This document shows positions 52,008 to 60,012 of a stretch of 64,000 nucleotides of DNA, one piece after another; positions within the stretch are counted from its first letter, which is position 1, and every line of letters starts with the position of its first letter. Made by a program: the position numbers and the translations under genes. A model generated the notes under the pieces. It was given only the letters and a program-made list of their open reading frames with translations. It ran no database searches and had not been told where the DNA came from. The stretch is taken from positions 112,072 through 176,071 of the forward strand of contig CAZPGZ010000002.1 of assembly GCA_964586075.1 (NCBI GenBank). Direction: 5' to 3'. This stretch comes from JBAZLV01 sp964586075. Lineage in GTDB: Bacteria > Nitrospirota > UBA9217.

Positions 52008-53404
52008 GCGGTTGTCTCCACTTTGTGTTTTTGTCCGATGACAATGACCCTCAGATTCATCACGTTTGTTCCGGTATGGCCAGTAACTATGGCATCACCC
52101 AGCCTGCCAAGTGCATTGGCACTATCATGCCGCCGCAGGTGCTCGGCGATGCTCAGTCCCATGGCCTGGGCGCGCTCCAGCGTCTCGCCATCGGAGATAC
52201 CGCCGGCAATCTGCGTCGGGCCGTCTGTTCCATCCGTATCGATCGCGACACAGCAGACATCCGGTTTTTTGCCGATCTTTTGGGCGAAGGCAAGGGCCAC
52301 CTCCTGATTGGGGCCGCCGCTGCCGTGCTGATCGCGGATCGTCACGGTCGTTTCTCCAGCCGTTATCAAAGCACAGGGCCGGGCAAAAGGCCGGTCATAG
52401 CGGATCACCTCTTTGGCTATTCCTGCCAGGCAAATGCCCGCATCAATGGATTCTCCCTCCAGGTTTGTGCTGAGAATTATTGGCAGATATCCAAGTTTTT
52501 TGGCACTCTCCGAAGCCGCCTCGCAGGCGGACACAGGGCTTCCTACACTGAAGAGTTCCGTCTTAAAGCCTGACAAACTCTTTACTGTTTCCAGTTCCGG
52601 GTGGTCCAGTCCCTTCTGGAGGTAACCGTGGATTGCAGGAGAGACGGCAGCCCATATGTCAAAATGCTTCAAAACATCGATGGCGTCCTGAAACGTGGAA
52701 GGGTCTGCCAGGCAGAGATCAGGCCAAGGTAAACCTTCCGGCGCGGTATCCAGGGTAAGCGTGACGGCCTGGGCCGGTTGTATGGCGGCAACCAGGCGCC
52801 CGCCTTTCAGAAGACACAAGTGTTTTCTGACCGTGTTGATATCCTTGATTGTTCCGCCGCACTTCAGCAGCAGATCATTTGCTTTTTGAATGTCAGACAG
52901 CGTGATCTCCTCGGGAGGGAGCGTGACCAGGGCTGAAGAACCGCCTGTTACCGCGGCGAATACCAAATCGTTTTTTCCCGCTCGTTGGGCCATTTCAAGA
53001 ACCTTCCGGGCTCCCGTAACGCTGGCTTCATTGGGAATCGGGTGGCCTGCTTCAAGGACCTCAATCTTCTTCAGACGTCTCTTCTCGCCTTCCTTGACAA
53101 CCACCACGCCGCCGCTCAGCCGGTCGCCGAGAATTTTTTCTAATGTTTCAGCAATCGGAAAGGACCCCTTGCCTGCTCCGACAACGTAAATGTGCTCGAA
53201 ATCATCTAAAGAAAAAGTGCGGCTGCCTACACGGAGGAGCTTTCCTTCAAGCGCGACTATCGAAGCCGTTCCGAGATCCGGCGCGGCTCCACGGATTCCC
53301 TCCCTGATGATTCGCAGGGCATCGCGGCGCATGGATATTTGTCCATGTGCGGTGAGTTCCTCGTAGTTCTGGTAAAAATCAGCAGCAGACAGGTCCGTGT
53401 TCAT
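51995..53404 (-). CDS. Glycerate 2-kinase (TtuD/GckA, MOFRL family)
   Basis: This ATP-dependent kinase converts glycerate to 2-phosphoglycerate. The 469 residues include the N-terminal DUF4147 domain (AGKGSFPIAETLEKILGDRLSGGVVVVKEG, EAGHPIPNEASV, and GGSSALVTLPPEEITLSD). The C-terminal MOFRL domain includes GGPNQEVALAFAQKIG, DTDGTDGPTQIAGGISDGET and VTGHTGTNVMNLRV. It overlaps the GntR gene by four bases and the enolase-like gene by 13. The product is the normal enolase substrate, which links the two genes functionally. Confidence 0.92.
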   Translation of the reverse strand: MNTDLSAADFYQNYEELTAHGQISMRRDALRIIREGIRGAAPDLGTASIVALEGKLLRVGSRTFSLDDFEHIYVVGAGKGSFPIAETLEKILGDRLSGGVVVVKEGEKRRLKKIEVLEAGHPIPNEASVTGARKVLEMAQRAGKNDLVFAAVTGGSSALVTLPPEEITLSDIQKANDLLLKCGGTIKDINTVRKHLCLLKGGRLVAAIQPAQAVTLTLDTAPEGLPWPDLCLADPSTFQDAIDVLKHFDIWAAVSPAIHGYLQKGLDHPELETVKSLSGFKTELFSVGSPVSACEAASESAKKLGYLPIILSTNLEGESIDAGICLAGIAKEVIRYDRPFARPCALITAGETTVTIRDQHGSGGPNQEVALAFAQKIGKKPDVCCVAIDTDGTDGPTQIAGGISDGETLERAQAMGLSIAEHLRRHDSANALGRLGDAIVTGHTGTNVMNLRVIVIGQKHKVETTACKK

Positions 53405-54084
53405 TTTTCAGCAACCTCCGCTGATATCCTGTTTTTCATCGCTGATTCGAAGGCTTTTTTAATATTGGAAATATGGCAGTACATTGCTCCCCGGGCAGCC
53501 TCTGCATCACGAGCTGCAAGCCCCTCAAATATCTTCCGCATCTCCTGTTCGGAGGGAGTCAGGCGGTTTGCCAGCTCCATGGTTGTCAGCTGGATTCTGC
53601 GCATTCGGTCACGATAGCGCTCCAGAATATTGTCAATTTCCCGGTTGTTGCATGCCCGCCAGATCATTCTGTGCAGATCAGTGTCGGTTTGAAAAACCAA
53701 TGCCCTTCTCTCTTCACTCCCTTCCGGCAGTGTCAACAAGCGATCAAAAGCTGTTTTCAAAAGCGCCAAATCATCCTCGAAAATCCGGCTGGTTGCCACG
53801 AAGGCGGCGTGGGGTTCCAGCAGGAGCCTCACTTCACATATCTCAGCGGCCTGGTCAGGAAATATCTCAGAGACAATCGTCCCGATTTGCGGTTTGACCA
53901 GCACAAGCTTCTCCTGTTCCAACCGTCTGATAGCGTCCCGCACCGGAGCCCGGCTGACTTTGAATCTTTCGGCCATTTGAGCTTCAGAGAGTTTTTCGCC
54001 CGGCTTTATGCGCATCTCAATGATCTCACGGCGAAGGGCTTTATAAATTTGCTCGCCTATCGTCTCTGTCGGTTTTAATAGCAT
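53401..54084 (-). CDS. GntR-family transcriptional regulator, FadR/VanR type
   Basis: The 227-residue repressor has a winged helix-turn-helix (IYKALRREIIEMRIKPGEKLSEAQMAERFKVSRAPVRDAIRRLEQEKLV) and an all-helical FCD ligand domain with likely metal ligands (FQTDTDLHRMIWRACNNREI, and the His in YCHISNIKKAF). It heads the kinase-enolase-tct operon and probably senses the transported acid. The ATG at 54084, with aggag upstream, is preferred to the ATG at 54102. Overlapping palindromes upstream look like its own operator. Confidence 0.9.
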   Translation of the reverse strand: MLLKPTETIGEQIYKALRREIIEMRIKPGEKLSEAQMAERFKVSRAPVRDAIRRLEQEKLVLVKPQIGTIVSEIFPDQAAEICEVRLLLEPHAAFVATSRIFEDDLALLKTAFDRLLTLPEGSEERRALVFQTDTDLHRMIWRACNNREIDNILERYRDRMRRIQLTTMELANRLTPSEQEMRKIFEGLAARDAEAARGAMYCHISNIKKAFESAMKNRISAEVAEK

Positions 54085-54100
54085 AGGGCTCCTGTATTGC

Positions 54101-54118
54101 ATACTAGTATACTAGTAT
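54101..54118. promoter_or_regulatory. Probable GntR operator: two overlapping 10-bp palindromes
   Basis: ATACTAGTAT occurs at 54101-54110 and again at 54109-54118, sharing two bases. The 12-base palindrome CTAGTATACTAG spans both centres and fits the T-N-G-T...A-C-N-A core bound by FadR-type regulators. It lies just upstream of the GntR gene, as expected for autoregulation. Confidence 0.6.
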
Positions 54119-54264
54119 ATCAATGTAGTGGGTTTGTCAAGAAAAAATTATGAGGATTGGAAGGGTATTTCAGAATTTTTTTAAAAATTCTATGTAAACT
54201 ATTGAAAATAAAATTATTATTCTGCAGAGCTATATGTTTTTTTTCGGAATTATATACATGAGAA

Positions 54265-54558
54265 ATGCAAAATATGGCAGATATTGTTTATAAATACATC
54301 AGCTCTCGTAATGAATATCAGTTATTAAACATAATGGTTGAAGCAATTAGACCTGAAGGGGACGAAAAACCGTTTGGTAGTTTGGTTGGTGTAGCCTTGA
54401 GGGAATATGCAGATGCTCTAGACGGAGAAGATAAACGTGATCCGTTTGGAGATATAAAATCACCAATAGATAGCCTATACGGAGACGTGCAGAGATTTGA
54501 TGCTAGTAATGGTTGTGTTGTAAAAATAATTCACGGTTGTAAAACAATTATGAAATAG
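54265..54558 (+). CDS. Hypothetical protein in AT-rich island
   Basis: I do not recognise this 97-residue protein. It is acidic and soluble, with a helical N-terminus (MADIVYKYISSRNEYQLLNIMVEAIRP) and the segment ADALDGEDKRDPFGDIKSPIDSLYGDVQRFD. A second ATG at 54274 is possible. The ribosome-binding site is weak. The base composition is more AT-rich than the core genes, and its end overlaps the tail of the convergent ORF at 54548. It may be an acquired gene. Confidence 0.4.
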   Translation: MQNMADIVYKYISSRNEYQLLNIMVEAIRPEGDEKPFGSLVGVALREYADALDGEDKRDPFGDIKSPIDSLYGDVQRFDASNGCVVKIIHGCKTIMK

Positions 54559-54790
54559 GATAGCCACTAGTTCTTATTTCTATTTTTAGCTGTGTGATAA
54601 TATCGTCTAAGCAATCACGAGAGTTTACCATAGATGTTTTAATGCTTTTGAGTGATGCTATAACGTGGCCTTTTGAATCGTAAATTTGTAATCCAAAATC
54701 TAAGGAGTAATTTTGTTTATTGAATTGCACAATACATTTGTAAGGAGAAAAAGAAGATTCCAATTTATCTTTAACTTCGGAATTGGTCAT
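54548..54790 (-). CDS. Hypothetical small protein in AT-rich island
   Basis: An 80-residue soluble protein that I do not recognise. It alternates short charged and hydrophobic strands (CIVQFNKQNYSLDFGLQIYDSKGHVIASLKSI), suggesting a small beta-rich fold. A strong site, taggagg, lies about 8 bases before the ATG, which supports expression. It is convergent with the 54265 ORF, with an 11-base overlap at the ends. Confidence 0.5.
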   Translation of the reverse strand: MTNSEVKDKLESSFSPYKCIVQFNKQNYSLDFGLQIYDSKGHVIASLKSIKTSMVNSRDCLDDIITQLKIEIRTSGYPIS

Positions 54791-54865
54791 TACATTATCC
54801 TCCTAATGTTTTGTCTATAATAATGGGCTAAAGGAGATGCCGTGCTAGTTTAGACCCTAATTACG

Positions 54866-54967
54866 TTATAAACGTAAAGGGCGCGGCTTAGAAGCGATGC
54901 GTCGTAGCGCGCTATTCTTCATAAGCCACTTGCTAGTATTAGCTAGCTTTTGTCTTTTAGATGCCAT
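54866..54967 (-). CDS. Tiny basic ORF (33 residues)
   Basis: The ORF encodes 33 residues rich in Lys and Arg (it starts MASKRQKLANTSKWL and ends KPRPLRL). A good site, aaaggag, lies 7-8 bases before the ATG. It is too short for standard gene finders and resembles small phage or island proteins in composition only. There is no functional evidence. Confidence 0.35.
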   Translation of the reverse strand: MASKRQKLANTSKWLMKNSALRRIASKPRPLRL

Positions 54968-55059
54968 TATATACCACTCCTTTCCTGACGGAGAACGCCA
55001 AGCCTAAGAAGCGTTACCGATACAGAAAGAGAGGGCGCACGGCACCTCCTTACTGACCA

Positions 55060-55137
55060 TTATTTAGGTTTTTTAGTTTTTTTGGGTTTAGGTGGAGTAG
55101 TTAAAAGTTTGCGTAGTACATCGTCTGTTTTGGGCAT
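55060..55137 (-). CDS. Tiny basic ORF (25 residues)
   Basis: The ORF encodes 25 residues, beginning MPKTDDVLRKLL and ending in a Pro/Lys repeat (PPKPKKTKKPK). The site caggaga lies 6 bases before the ATG. It is on the same strand as the other tiny ORF and the transposase. Function unknown. Confidence 0.35.
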   Translation of the reverse strand: MPKTDDVLRKLLTTPPKPKKTKKPK

Positions 55138-55179
55138 AGTTTTCTCCTGTTGTTTATTGAAGATTTTCATAAATATCAC

Positions 55180-55448
55180 AGAGGGAGGCGCCACGCAGTA
55201 TCGCAAGTAGCCAGCTTGATGCTGCGTGACACCCGATGCGCTGAGTGCCCTTTGAAATCTGCGGGTTCCTGGGCTATTAAGATTTATCTGATTCGGCTAA
55301 ATCAGTCTCGCAAGCCTGGCCCTGTGCTGGGTTTCAAATGAACGCCATCCCATCATGAGGTAAGCGGTGAGCTTACTCATTTTGAACCTCCAGTCTGCCG
55401 TTGATCGGACGGCAATGAGAAGTGATGGGAAGGCAGACGCCTCCCTCT
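55180..55448 (+). ncRNA. Candidate structured RNA of about 270 nucleotides
   Basis: The element is enclosed by an 11-bp perfect inverted repeat, AGAGGGAGGCG at 55180-55190 with its complement at 55438-55448. Inside lie a CACGCAG/CTGCGTG helix (55192-55198 with 55222-55228), a CTGATT/AATCAG hairpin, a 12-bp GGTTTCAAATGA/TCATTTTGAACC helix with one mismatch and one G-U pair, a GTAAGC/GCTTAC hairpin at its tip, and GTCTGCC/GGCAGAC enclosing TGCCG/CGGCA. TCCCATCA near 55350 can pair with TGATGGGA near 55422, which would be a pseudoknot. The G-U pair favours the plus strand. I cannot assign a family; a HEARO/omega-type or other mobile-element RNA is possible. The transposase stop is 8 bases away. 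Confidence 0.55.
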
Positions 55449-55455
55449 CTGGTAT

Positions 55456-56361
55456 TTATAAATTAGTTTGTCGGTAAGTTAATCTTTTACCGTCAATACC
55501 TTTTAACGCAGATTCGGCACGTTCAGTATCAGTTATTTTACGGTGGTTGTATCTGAAGTCAAATTCATTAACGTAGCGTAAGAGATGGTGAGAGCTAACT
55601 TGATGATAGGTACCAATGATGCCACGTTTAAGGATAGAGAAATATCCCTCAACGGTGTTGGTATGGGCTATGCCTCTGGAATATTCTCCAGCACTATGGT
55701 TTACTGTATCATGTTTATGAAAAGATTTGTGAAGTTTTTTATAGTGCCTTGCATCGTCTGTCATAACATGGGCGGTATCGTCAAGTTGAGATTGAAGAAT
55801 TGGTTTAAGCGTATGGGCTTTAACATCACAAACATGGAAAGATCGTACATTACCGTTTCTTTCTACAAGAGAAAATATGGGTTCTTTATGACCAAAACCA
55901 CGGCGTTTTTCTCTTCCGGGTTTACGGCCAACGTATGTTTCGTCAACTTCGACTATTCCACCATTACCGCCAAGCTTTTCGGTGGATTCGTTTTTCATGG
56001 CTTCACGGATACGATGAGTCATAAACCATGCTGTTTTGTATGTAACGCCTAATATTCTATGTAATTGATGGCTACTCATGCCTTTCTTAGATGAGCATAG
56101 CAAGTGAGTAGCTAAAATCCATTTATGTAATGGTATTTTGCTTCTTTCAAATACAGTACCAACGGTTACGGTGAATTGAGTACGGCAATCACCGCAGAAA
56201 TAAAGACCAGAACGATGAGAATCACCATTTAAAGGGCTATTTCGTTCTGTACCGCCACAATGAGGGCAAATAGCACCATTAGGCCACCGTATAGATTCAA
56301 GGTGTTTACGGGCTTCATCTTCATTATGGAATTGAGGTTGCGAAAGTATAGAGTCAGACAT
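55456..56361 (-). mobile_element. IS1595-family (ISXO2-like) transposase, complete ORF
   Basis: The 301-residue transposase appears intact. It has an N-terminal zinc ribbon (CPHCGG...CGDCRTQF), the linker VGTVFERSKIPLHKW and the DDE-type core: Asp in IVEVDETYVGRKPG, Asp in HVMTDDARHYKK, and the C-terminal NTVEGYFSILKRG...YNHRK region with His/Asn and Glu. The ATG at 56361 has ggaggataat directly upstream. Terminal inverted repeats and a target duplication could not be identified by eye, so the element ends are undefined. Confidence 0.9.
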
Positions 56362-56381
56362 ATTATCCTCCAATACTGATA

Positions 56382-56410
56382 ATTATAAGGATAATACCTG
56401 CGTTTGTCAA
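56382..56410 (-). promoter_or_regulatory. Consensus sigma-70 promoter of the transposase
   Basis: On the minus strand a perfect TTGACA (56405-56410 on the plus strand as TGTCAA) and a perfect TATAAT (56382-56387) are exactly 17 bases apart. The start site would lie a few bases before the transposase ribosome-binding site. Such a perfect promoter is unusual for a transposase gene. Confidence 0.75.
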
Positions 56411-56613
56411 GTATATAATTGCGTTTTTTTTGAATCCGTGAAGAACGAGGACAGCAACGGATCACAGCATACCGTGGTAAGTAAGACAATTTTTGTACGC
56501 TTGCCCAACACAACAAGGCTGCAGTTTTTCAGAGTTTGCTCTTTTCAATTGCCAGTGGGTATTTATTTCTGTGGTCACCGCGTTTTATTGCAGCATCGGG
56601 TGACACCAATTAA

Positions 56614-57063
56614 CTAACGGGTTATTGAAAAATCAGATTCCTTTAATTGCCTGCTATCGCTTCGCCCTCCATCATTCTCGAACTTAATCAGCCCTTCAAT
56701 ACTGAAAGTCATTCCTCCAGCACTAGACAGGTCATCAATTGATAATATAGGGAGTTTTGCGGAATTGGTAAGGGCAAACGATGAATGTGTAGAACGGCAA
56801 TCGTAATAAACCTGATTCCCTCTCGGAATGCTCGTTTGTGTGCATTTCCAGCCTTTTGGACGAAAAGCGTGGGTGACCTTTCCTCCAGTTAAGGTAAACT
56901 CAACTTCTACAATCTTTTCTCCAGGAGATGTTGGGAATGCGGGAATCTTCACCAAAATCTGTTTGTTTTGAATTGGATTTTCTGCAGCAAGACCTCCCTG
57001 AACTGCCATCAAGAAAAACAATAAAATCAACACCGCAAAAAACACTCCATTTGCTTTGCGCAT
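56614..57063 (-). CDS. Hypothetical secreted protein
   Basis: The 149-residue exported protein is not recognised. A signal peptide (about 1-27) ends near GGLAAENP. The mature part looks beta-rich, with a Cys pair (KGWKCTQT and YYDCRST) that may form a disulfide, and the C-terminal half includes TFSIEGLIKFENDGG. The site gggggaaga lies before the ATG. It stands alone between the transposase and the PATAN-DnaJ-TPR gene. Confidence 0.6.
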   Translation of the reverse strand: MRKANGVFFAVLILLFFLMAVQGGLAAENPIQNKQILVKIPAFPTSPGEKIVEVEFTLTGGKVTHAFRPKGWKCTQTSIPRGNQVYYDCRSTHSSFALTNSAKLPILSIDDLSSAGGMTFSIEGLIKFENDGGRSDSRQLKESDFSITR

Positions 57064-57311
57064 TATCTTCCCCCTGATTGAAGCATATTGTTTTGATTGC
57101 GGATGCAGAACATTTATCTGTGTACCATGTTAAATAACTTCCACACATGCCAGCAGACACATGTTCAGGAAAAACATATTTAATAGTTTCGTTAAATTAT
57201 AAGTAAATTTCCGAAAAAGTAAAGAGCAAATGGATGGACGGCGCTGAAATATTGCAATGACCCCGCACCGTAACAGCACGGATATGTTTGCGAAGCGGGC
57301 ACTTCGGAGGC

Positions 57312-58796
57312 TTATTCACTGATTTTTTTAACAGCTTCTTTGATTTTTTCCGAGGTTGGTTCTATTTTTAGTGCATCGTTATACACAGCAAGTGCTTTCG
57401 ATTTTAAACCTATTTTTTCATAGAAACCGCCCAGTTGCAGATAGTACTCGATCTTTTTCGGCGACATTTTGACCGCCTTAATGAAATTTTCCTCCGCTTC
57501 ATGCCCTCTTCGCGGTATGCGGGAGAGCGTCTGTGCCCGCCGGAAGACATATTCGGCATTGTCCGGGTCAAGCCGCATGGCCCAGCGAAAGGCTTCTTCC
57601 GCGCCCCAGAAATTTCCTGCTTTAAACCGGTTTATTCCTTCCTGATACTGGGCGTCGGCATTGTCCTTGCTATCCGCCGGGCCTGCTTTTGCTTTTTCTT
57701 CCACGCGGGACTTTGCTGCCGGTTTATCAAGGGCAAGATCGTACTGGTCGCGCTTAACCTGGTTTGAAAGAGTTTCATAGGCATCATGCACGGCCCCGAA
57801 CAGCGCTTCGAGTATTTCCTTCATGTCGCTCATCTCTGGCTGAAAATGCCTGTCCGGATGATACAGTTTGGCAAGACCGAAGTACGCTTTCTTGATTTCC
57901 GGACCGGTGGCGCCGCGGCTGACGCTCAGCAGTTCATAATAGTTCTGTTGCTCCAGAGTGGCATAAACGGTTTTTAATTCTTCCCTGGTGATCACGCGGG
58001 CAGGCTCACGTTTTTCTTCTTTCGGAGGAACCGCTTCCTGCACAACCTCTTTGGCAAATTTCTTTTCTTCCTCCGTTTTCAATTCCCCCGCTTCCACCAT
58101 CCGCAGCGCCAGCAGCACATAGATCGCTTTCAGCGTATTAAAGTCCCCGATCCCGGAGATCCCGCAGATTTCCTCCATGCTCTTTGTGCCGTCAAGAAGG
58201 GAGAAAACATCCCAATGATCCCGCTCAAGGTCCGCGCCTTGGAAAAGGTGCGATGGATTTTCCGTGGGACGGACGATTGTCCGAAGCGGAGGGAGGGACT
58301 TGCGTATGACTTTCCAATCTATCTCACGCAGTCCTTCGATAATCAGATTTCCTGTGCTGATCTGAAGAGGGATGATATCCGATGCCGGAAGGACGTTTTC
58401 TTCAAAAACATAACTGCCATCCCGCCAGTTAAGGATGGAAACGATGATCTGCTTGACGTGGGACTTGACACCTTCCATCAGCGCCGCCTGGGTGATGAAC
58501 CCCTGGTCAACGAGTATTTTCCCTTCTTTTTCGCCCGTCTGTTTGAAAAGCTCGGAAACGGAATCGCACTGTTGCCTGGTTATCACTCCTGTCTTGACGA
58601 GCCATTCACCGAGCCGGTCTTCGCTCTGGTTGGATGAAGCGGAAATAATGTCTCCCGCGGAAAAATAGACTTTTTTGACCACGTCATCATTTTCGAACAC
58701 AACAGTACCGTTCCTCTTTGCAGCGTTCAGTGCAAGGAAGAGCCAGGGTACAATCATGTCTTTTACGTGGCCGTTCAGCGGTATTGTTTCATTCAT
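57312..58796 (-). CDS. DUF4388 (PATAN)-DnaJ-TPR protein
   Basis: The 494-residue cytosolic protein combines signalling and chaperone modules. Residues ~1-130 are a DUF4388/PATAN-type domain (GTVVFENDDVVKKVYFSAGDIISASSNQSEDRLGEWLV...GKILVDQGFITQAAL), a fold common in deltaproteobacterial regulators. A J domain lies near residues 285-355 (YYELLSVSRGATGPEIKKAYFGLAKLYHPDRH) with an intact HPD motif that should stimulate Hsp70. A C-terminal TPR array follows from ~385 to the end. A charged linker (EEKKFAKEVVQEAVPPKEEKREP) separates the first two parts. No dnaK gene is nearby. Targeting of Hsp70 to a signalling complex is inference. Confidence 0.85.
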   Translation of the reverse strand: MNETIPLNGHVKDMIVPWLFLALNAAKRNGTVVFENDDVVKKVYFSAGDIISASSNQSEDRLGEWLVKTGVITRQQCDSVSELFKQTGEKEGKILVDQGFITQAALMEGVKSHVKQIIVSILNWRDGSYVFEENVLPASDIIPLQISTGNLIIEGLREIDWKVIRKSLPPLRTIVRPTENPSHLFQGADLERDHWDVFSLLDGTKSMEEICGISGIGDFNTLKAIYVLLALRMVEAGELKTEEEKKFAKEVVQEAVPPKEEKREPARVITREELKTVYATLEQQNYYELLSVSRGATGPEIKKAYFGLAKLYHPDRHFQPEMSDMKEILEALFGAVHDAYETLSNQVKRDQYDLALDKPAAKSRVEEKAKAGPADSKDNADAQYQEGINRFKAGNFWGAEEAFRWAMRLDPDNAEYVFRRAQTLSRIPRRGHEAEENFIKAVKMSPKKIEYYLQLGGFYEKIGLKSKALAVYNDALKIEPTSEKIKEAVKKISE

Positions 58797-58988
58797 GGGA
58801 AGTCCGTTTGGAGTATAGTTGCGTAACGTATTGCATCGGCGGTTACTATAGCATAAATGGCATATTCCTTACAATATGTCTTGCTCTGTTTGTGATTATC
58901 GTTCGACACAGAAAATTATACTGACGAAAAGACTGTCTTACGGAGTATACAACGAGGCGGGCACAGTTATGCTCCGGGAAAAACTTTT

Positions 58989-59021
58989 CGGGCGCGGCCA
59001 TTGTAAATGTGTCCGCGCCCG
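58989..59021 (-). terminator. Terminator downstream of the dienelactone hydrolase gene
   Basis: GGGCGCGG (58990-58997) pairs with CCGCGCCC (59013-59020) with an inner partly paired loop. On the minus strand it lies 13 bases past the stop and is followed by AAAAGTTTTT. Confidence 0.6.
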
Positions 59022-59033
59022 CATGCAACATTG

Positions 59034-59840
59034 CTATTTCTTGAAAATCTCACCGAAAAATTTCATCAGATCTTTCCAGGACTCTATGTCTGCGTTTGCA
59101 TTATACGCCATCGGCAGCTTGAATTTTTTGCCGAGTTTGGTCGCCTCCGGGCTTGTGAAACTGTGCAGTGCTCCCGGATATACGGTAACCCGGTAGTCAG
59201 CTTTTGCGTTGGTCATTTCCTGTTTAAACGCTTCTACCGCCTCGGGTGGAACAAGTTTATCAGCACCACCGGTATATACCCGGATTTTGGCTTTGATCAT
59301 TCCCGGCTCTGCAGGCTTTACTGCCTTTAAGTTCCCATGGAAGCTTGCGACACCTAAAAGGTCCGCACCCTGGCGAGCCATGTTCAGGACCACTCCTCCG
59401 CCGAAACAATATCCGATTGCCGCAATCCGGTCCGGATCAACACTCGGCTGCTTCTTCAAAAAATCCTGAGCAGCAAGAAACCGCGCCTTGCCGACATCAA
59501 AATTTTTCATGATTTCCCCGGAAAATTTTCCTGCATCATCCGGATGCATGGCCTGTTTTCCATCACCGTACATATCAACGGCAAGGGCAGTATACCCTGC
59601 CGACGCCAGCATCCGTGCACGTGTCCTCGCAAAATTATTCAATCCCCACCACTCGTGGACCACCAACACGCCGGGACGCTTGGCAGTAACCTTGCTGTCA
59701 TAGGCGAGGTAGCCTTTCAAAACAACGCCTTGAGCCGAATACTCGACATTCTTCCCTATAACCTTTGCATCAGCCGGTGTTAATCCGGCCATCAATGTCC
59801 CTAAAAATATTGCCGCTAAAAAAATCGCCATTCGCTTCAT
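59034..59840 (-). CDS. Dienelactone hydrolase family protein, exported
   Basis: The 268-residue alpha/beta hydrolase has a signal peptide (about 1-24, cut after ADA) and is probably periplasmic. The nucleophile is the Cys in GYCFGGG, the acid is in the GGADKLVP loop, and the His is in GALHSF, as in dienelactone hydrolase. VVHEWWGLNNFARTRARMLA is a family signature. The ATG at 59840 has aaggagg upstream; the longer frame to 59903 runs through a repeat element. The natural substrate is unknown. Confidence 0.88.
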   Translation of the reverse strand: MKRMAIFLAAIFLGTLMAGLTPADAKVIGKNVEYSAQGVVLKGYLAYDSKVTAKRPGVLVVHEWWGLNNFARTRARMLASAGYTALAVDMYGDGKQAMHPDDAGKFSGEIMKNFDVGKARFLAAQDFLKKQPSVDPDRIAAIGYCFGGGVVLNMARQGADLLGVASFHGNLKAVKPAEPGMIKAKIRVYTGGADKLVPPEAVEAFKQEMTNAKADYRVTVYPGALHSFTSPEATKLGKKFKLPMAYNANADIESWKDLMKFFGEIFKK

Positions 59841-59861
59841 ACTGAACCTCCTTCCGCTCAG

Positions 59862-59910
59862 CTGCGAGTGGAGCCCCCTCCGGCAGGAGCCGGAGGATTC
59901 CATGTCGCAG
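59862..59910. repeat. Dispersed hairpin repeat, copy 2
   Basis: This element matches 37065-37117 over about 50 bases. It contains the perfect hairpin CCTCCGGC-AGGA-GCCGGAGG and an outer CTGCGA (59862-59867) to TCGCAG (59905-59910) pair. It lies in the upstream region of the dienelactone hydrolase gene. Confidence 0.6.
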
Positions 59911-60012
59911 GGATATGACTAAAGATGCAGCTGGGTCTTATTCATAAACTGCAGTGTCTGATGGCATTAATTGTAGCAGAATAAAAACCGGGAGAGTGAG
60001 GATGGTCGACAA

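Noticed and set aside
55150..55341. A 63-codon plus-strand ORF within the structured RNA candidate.
   Set aside because: Most of it lies in sequence constrained by helices, it has no good ribosome-binding site and no recognisable domain. Structured RNA explains the region better.
54866..55448. A CRISPR array or omega RNA with an associated nuclease.
   Set aside because: No regularly spaced repeats and no Cas, IscB or TnpB ORF were found; only the RNA-like folding remains.
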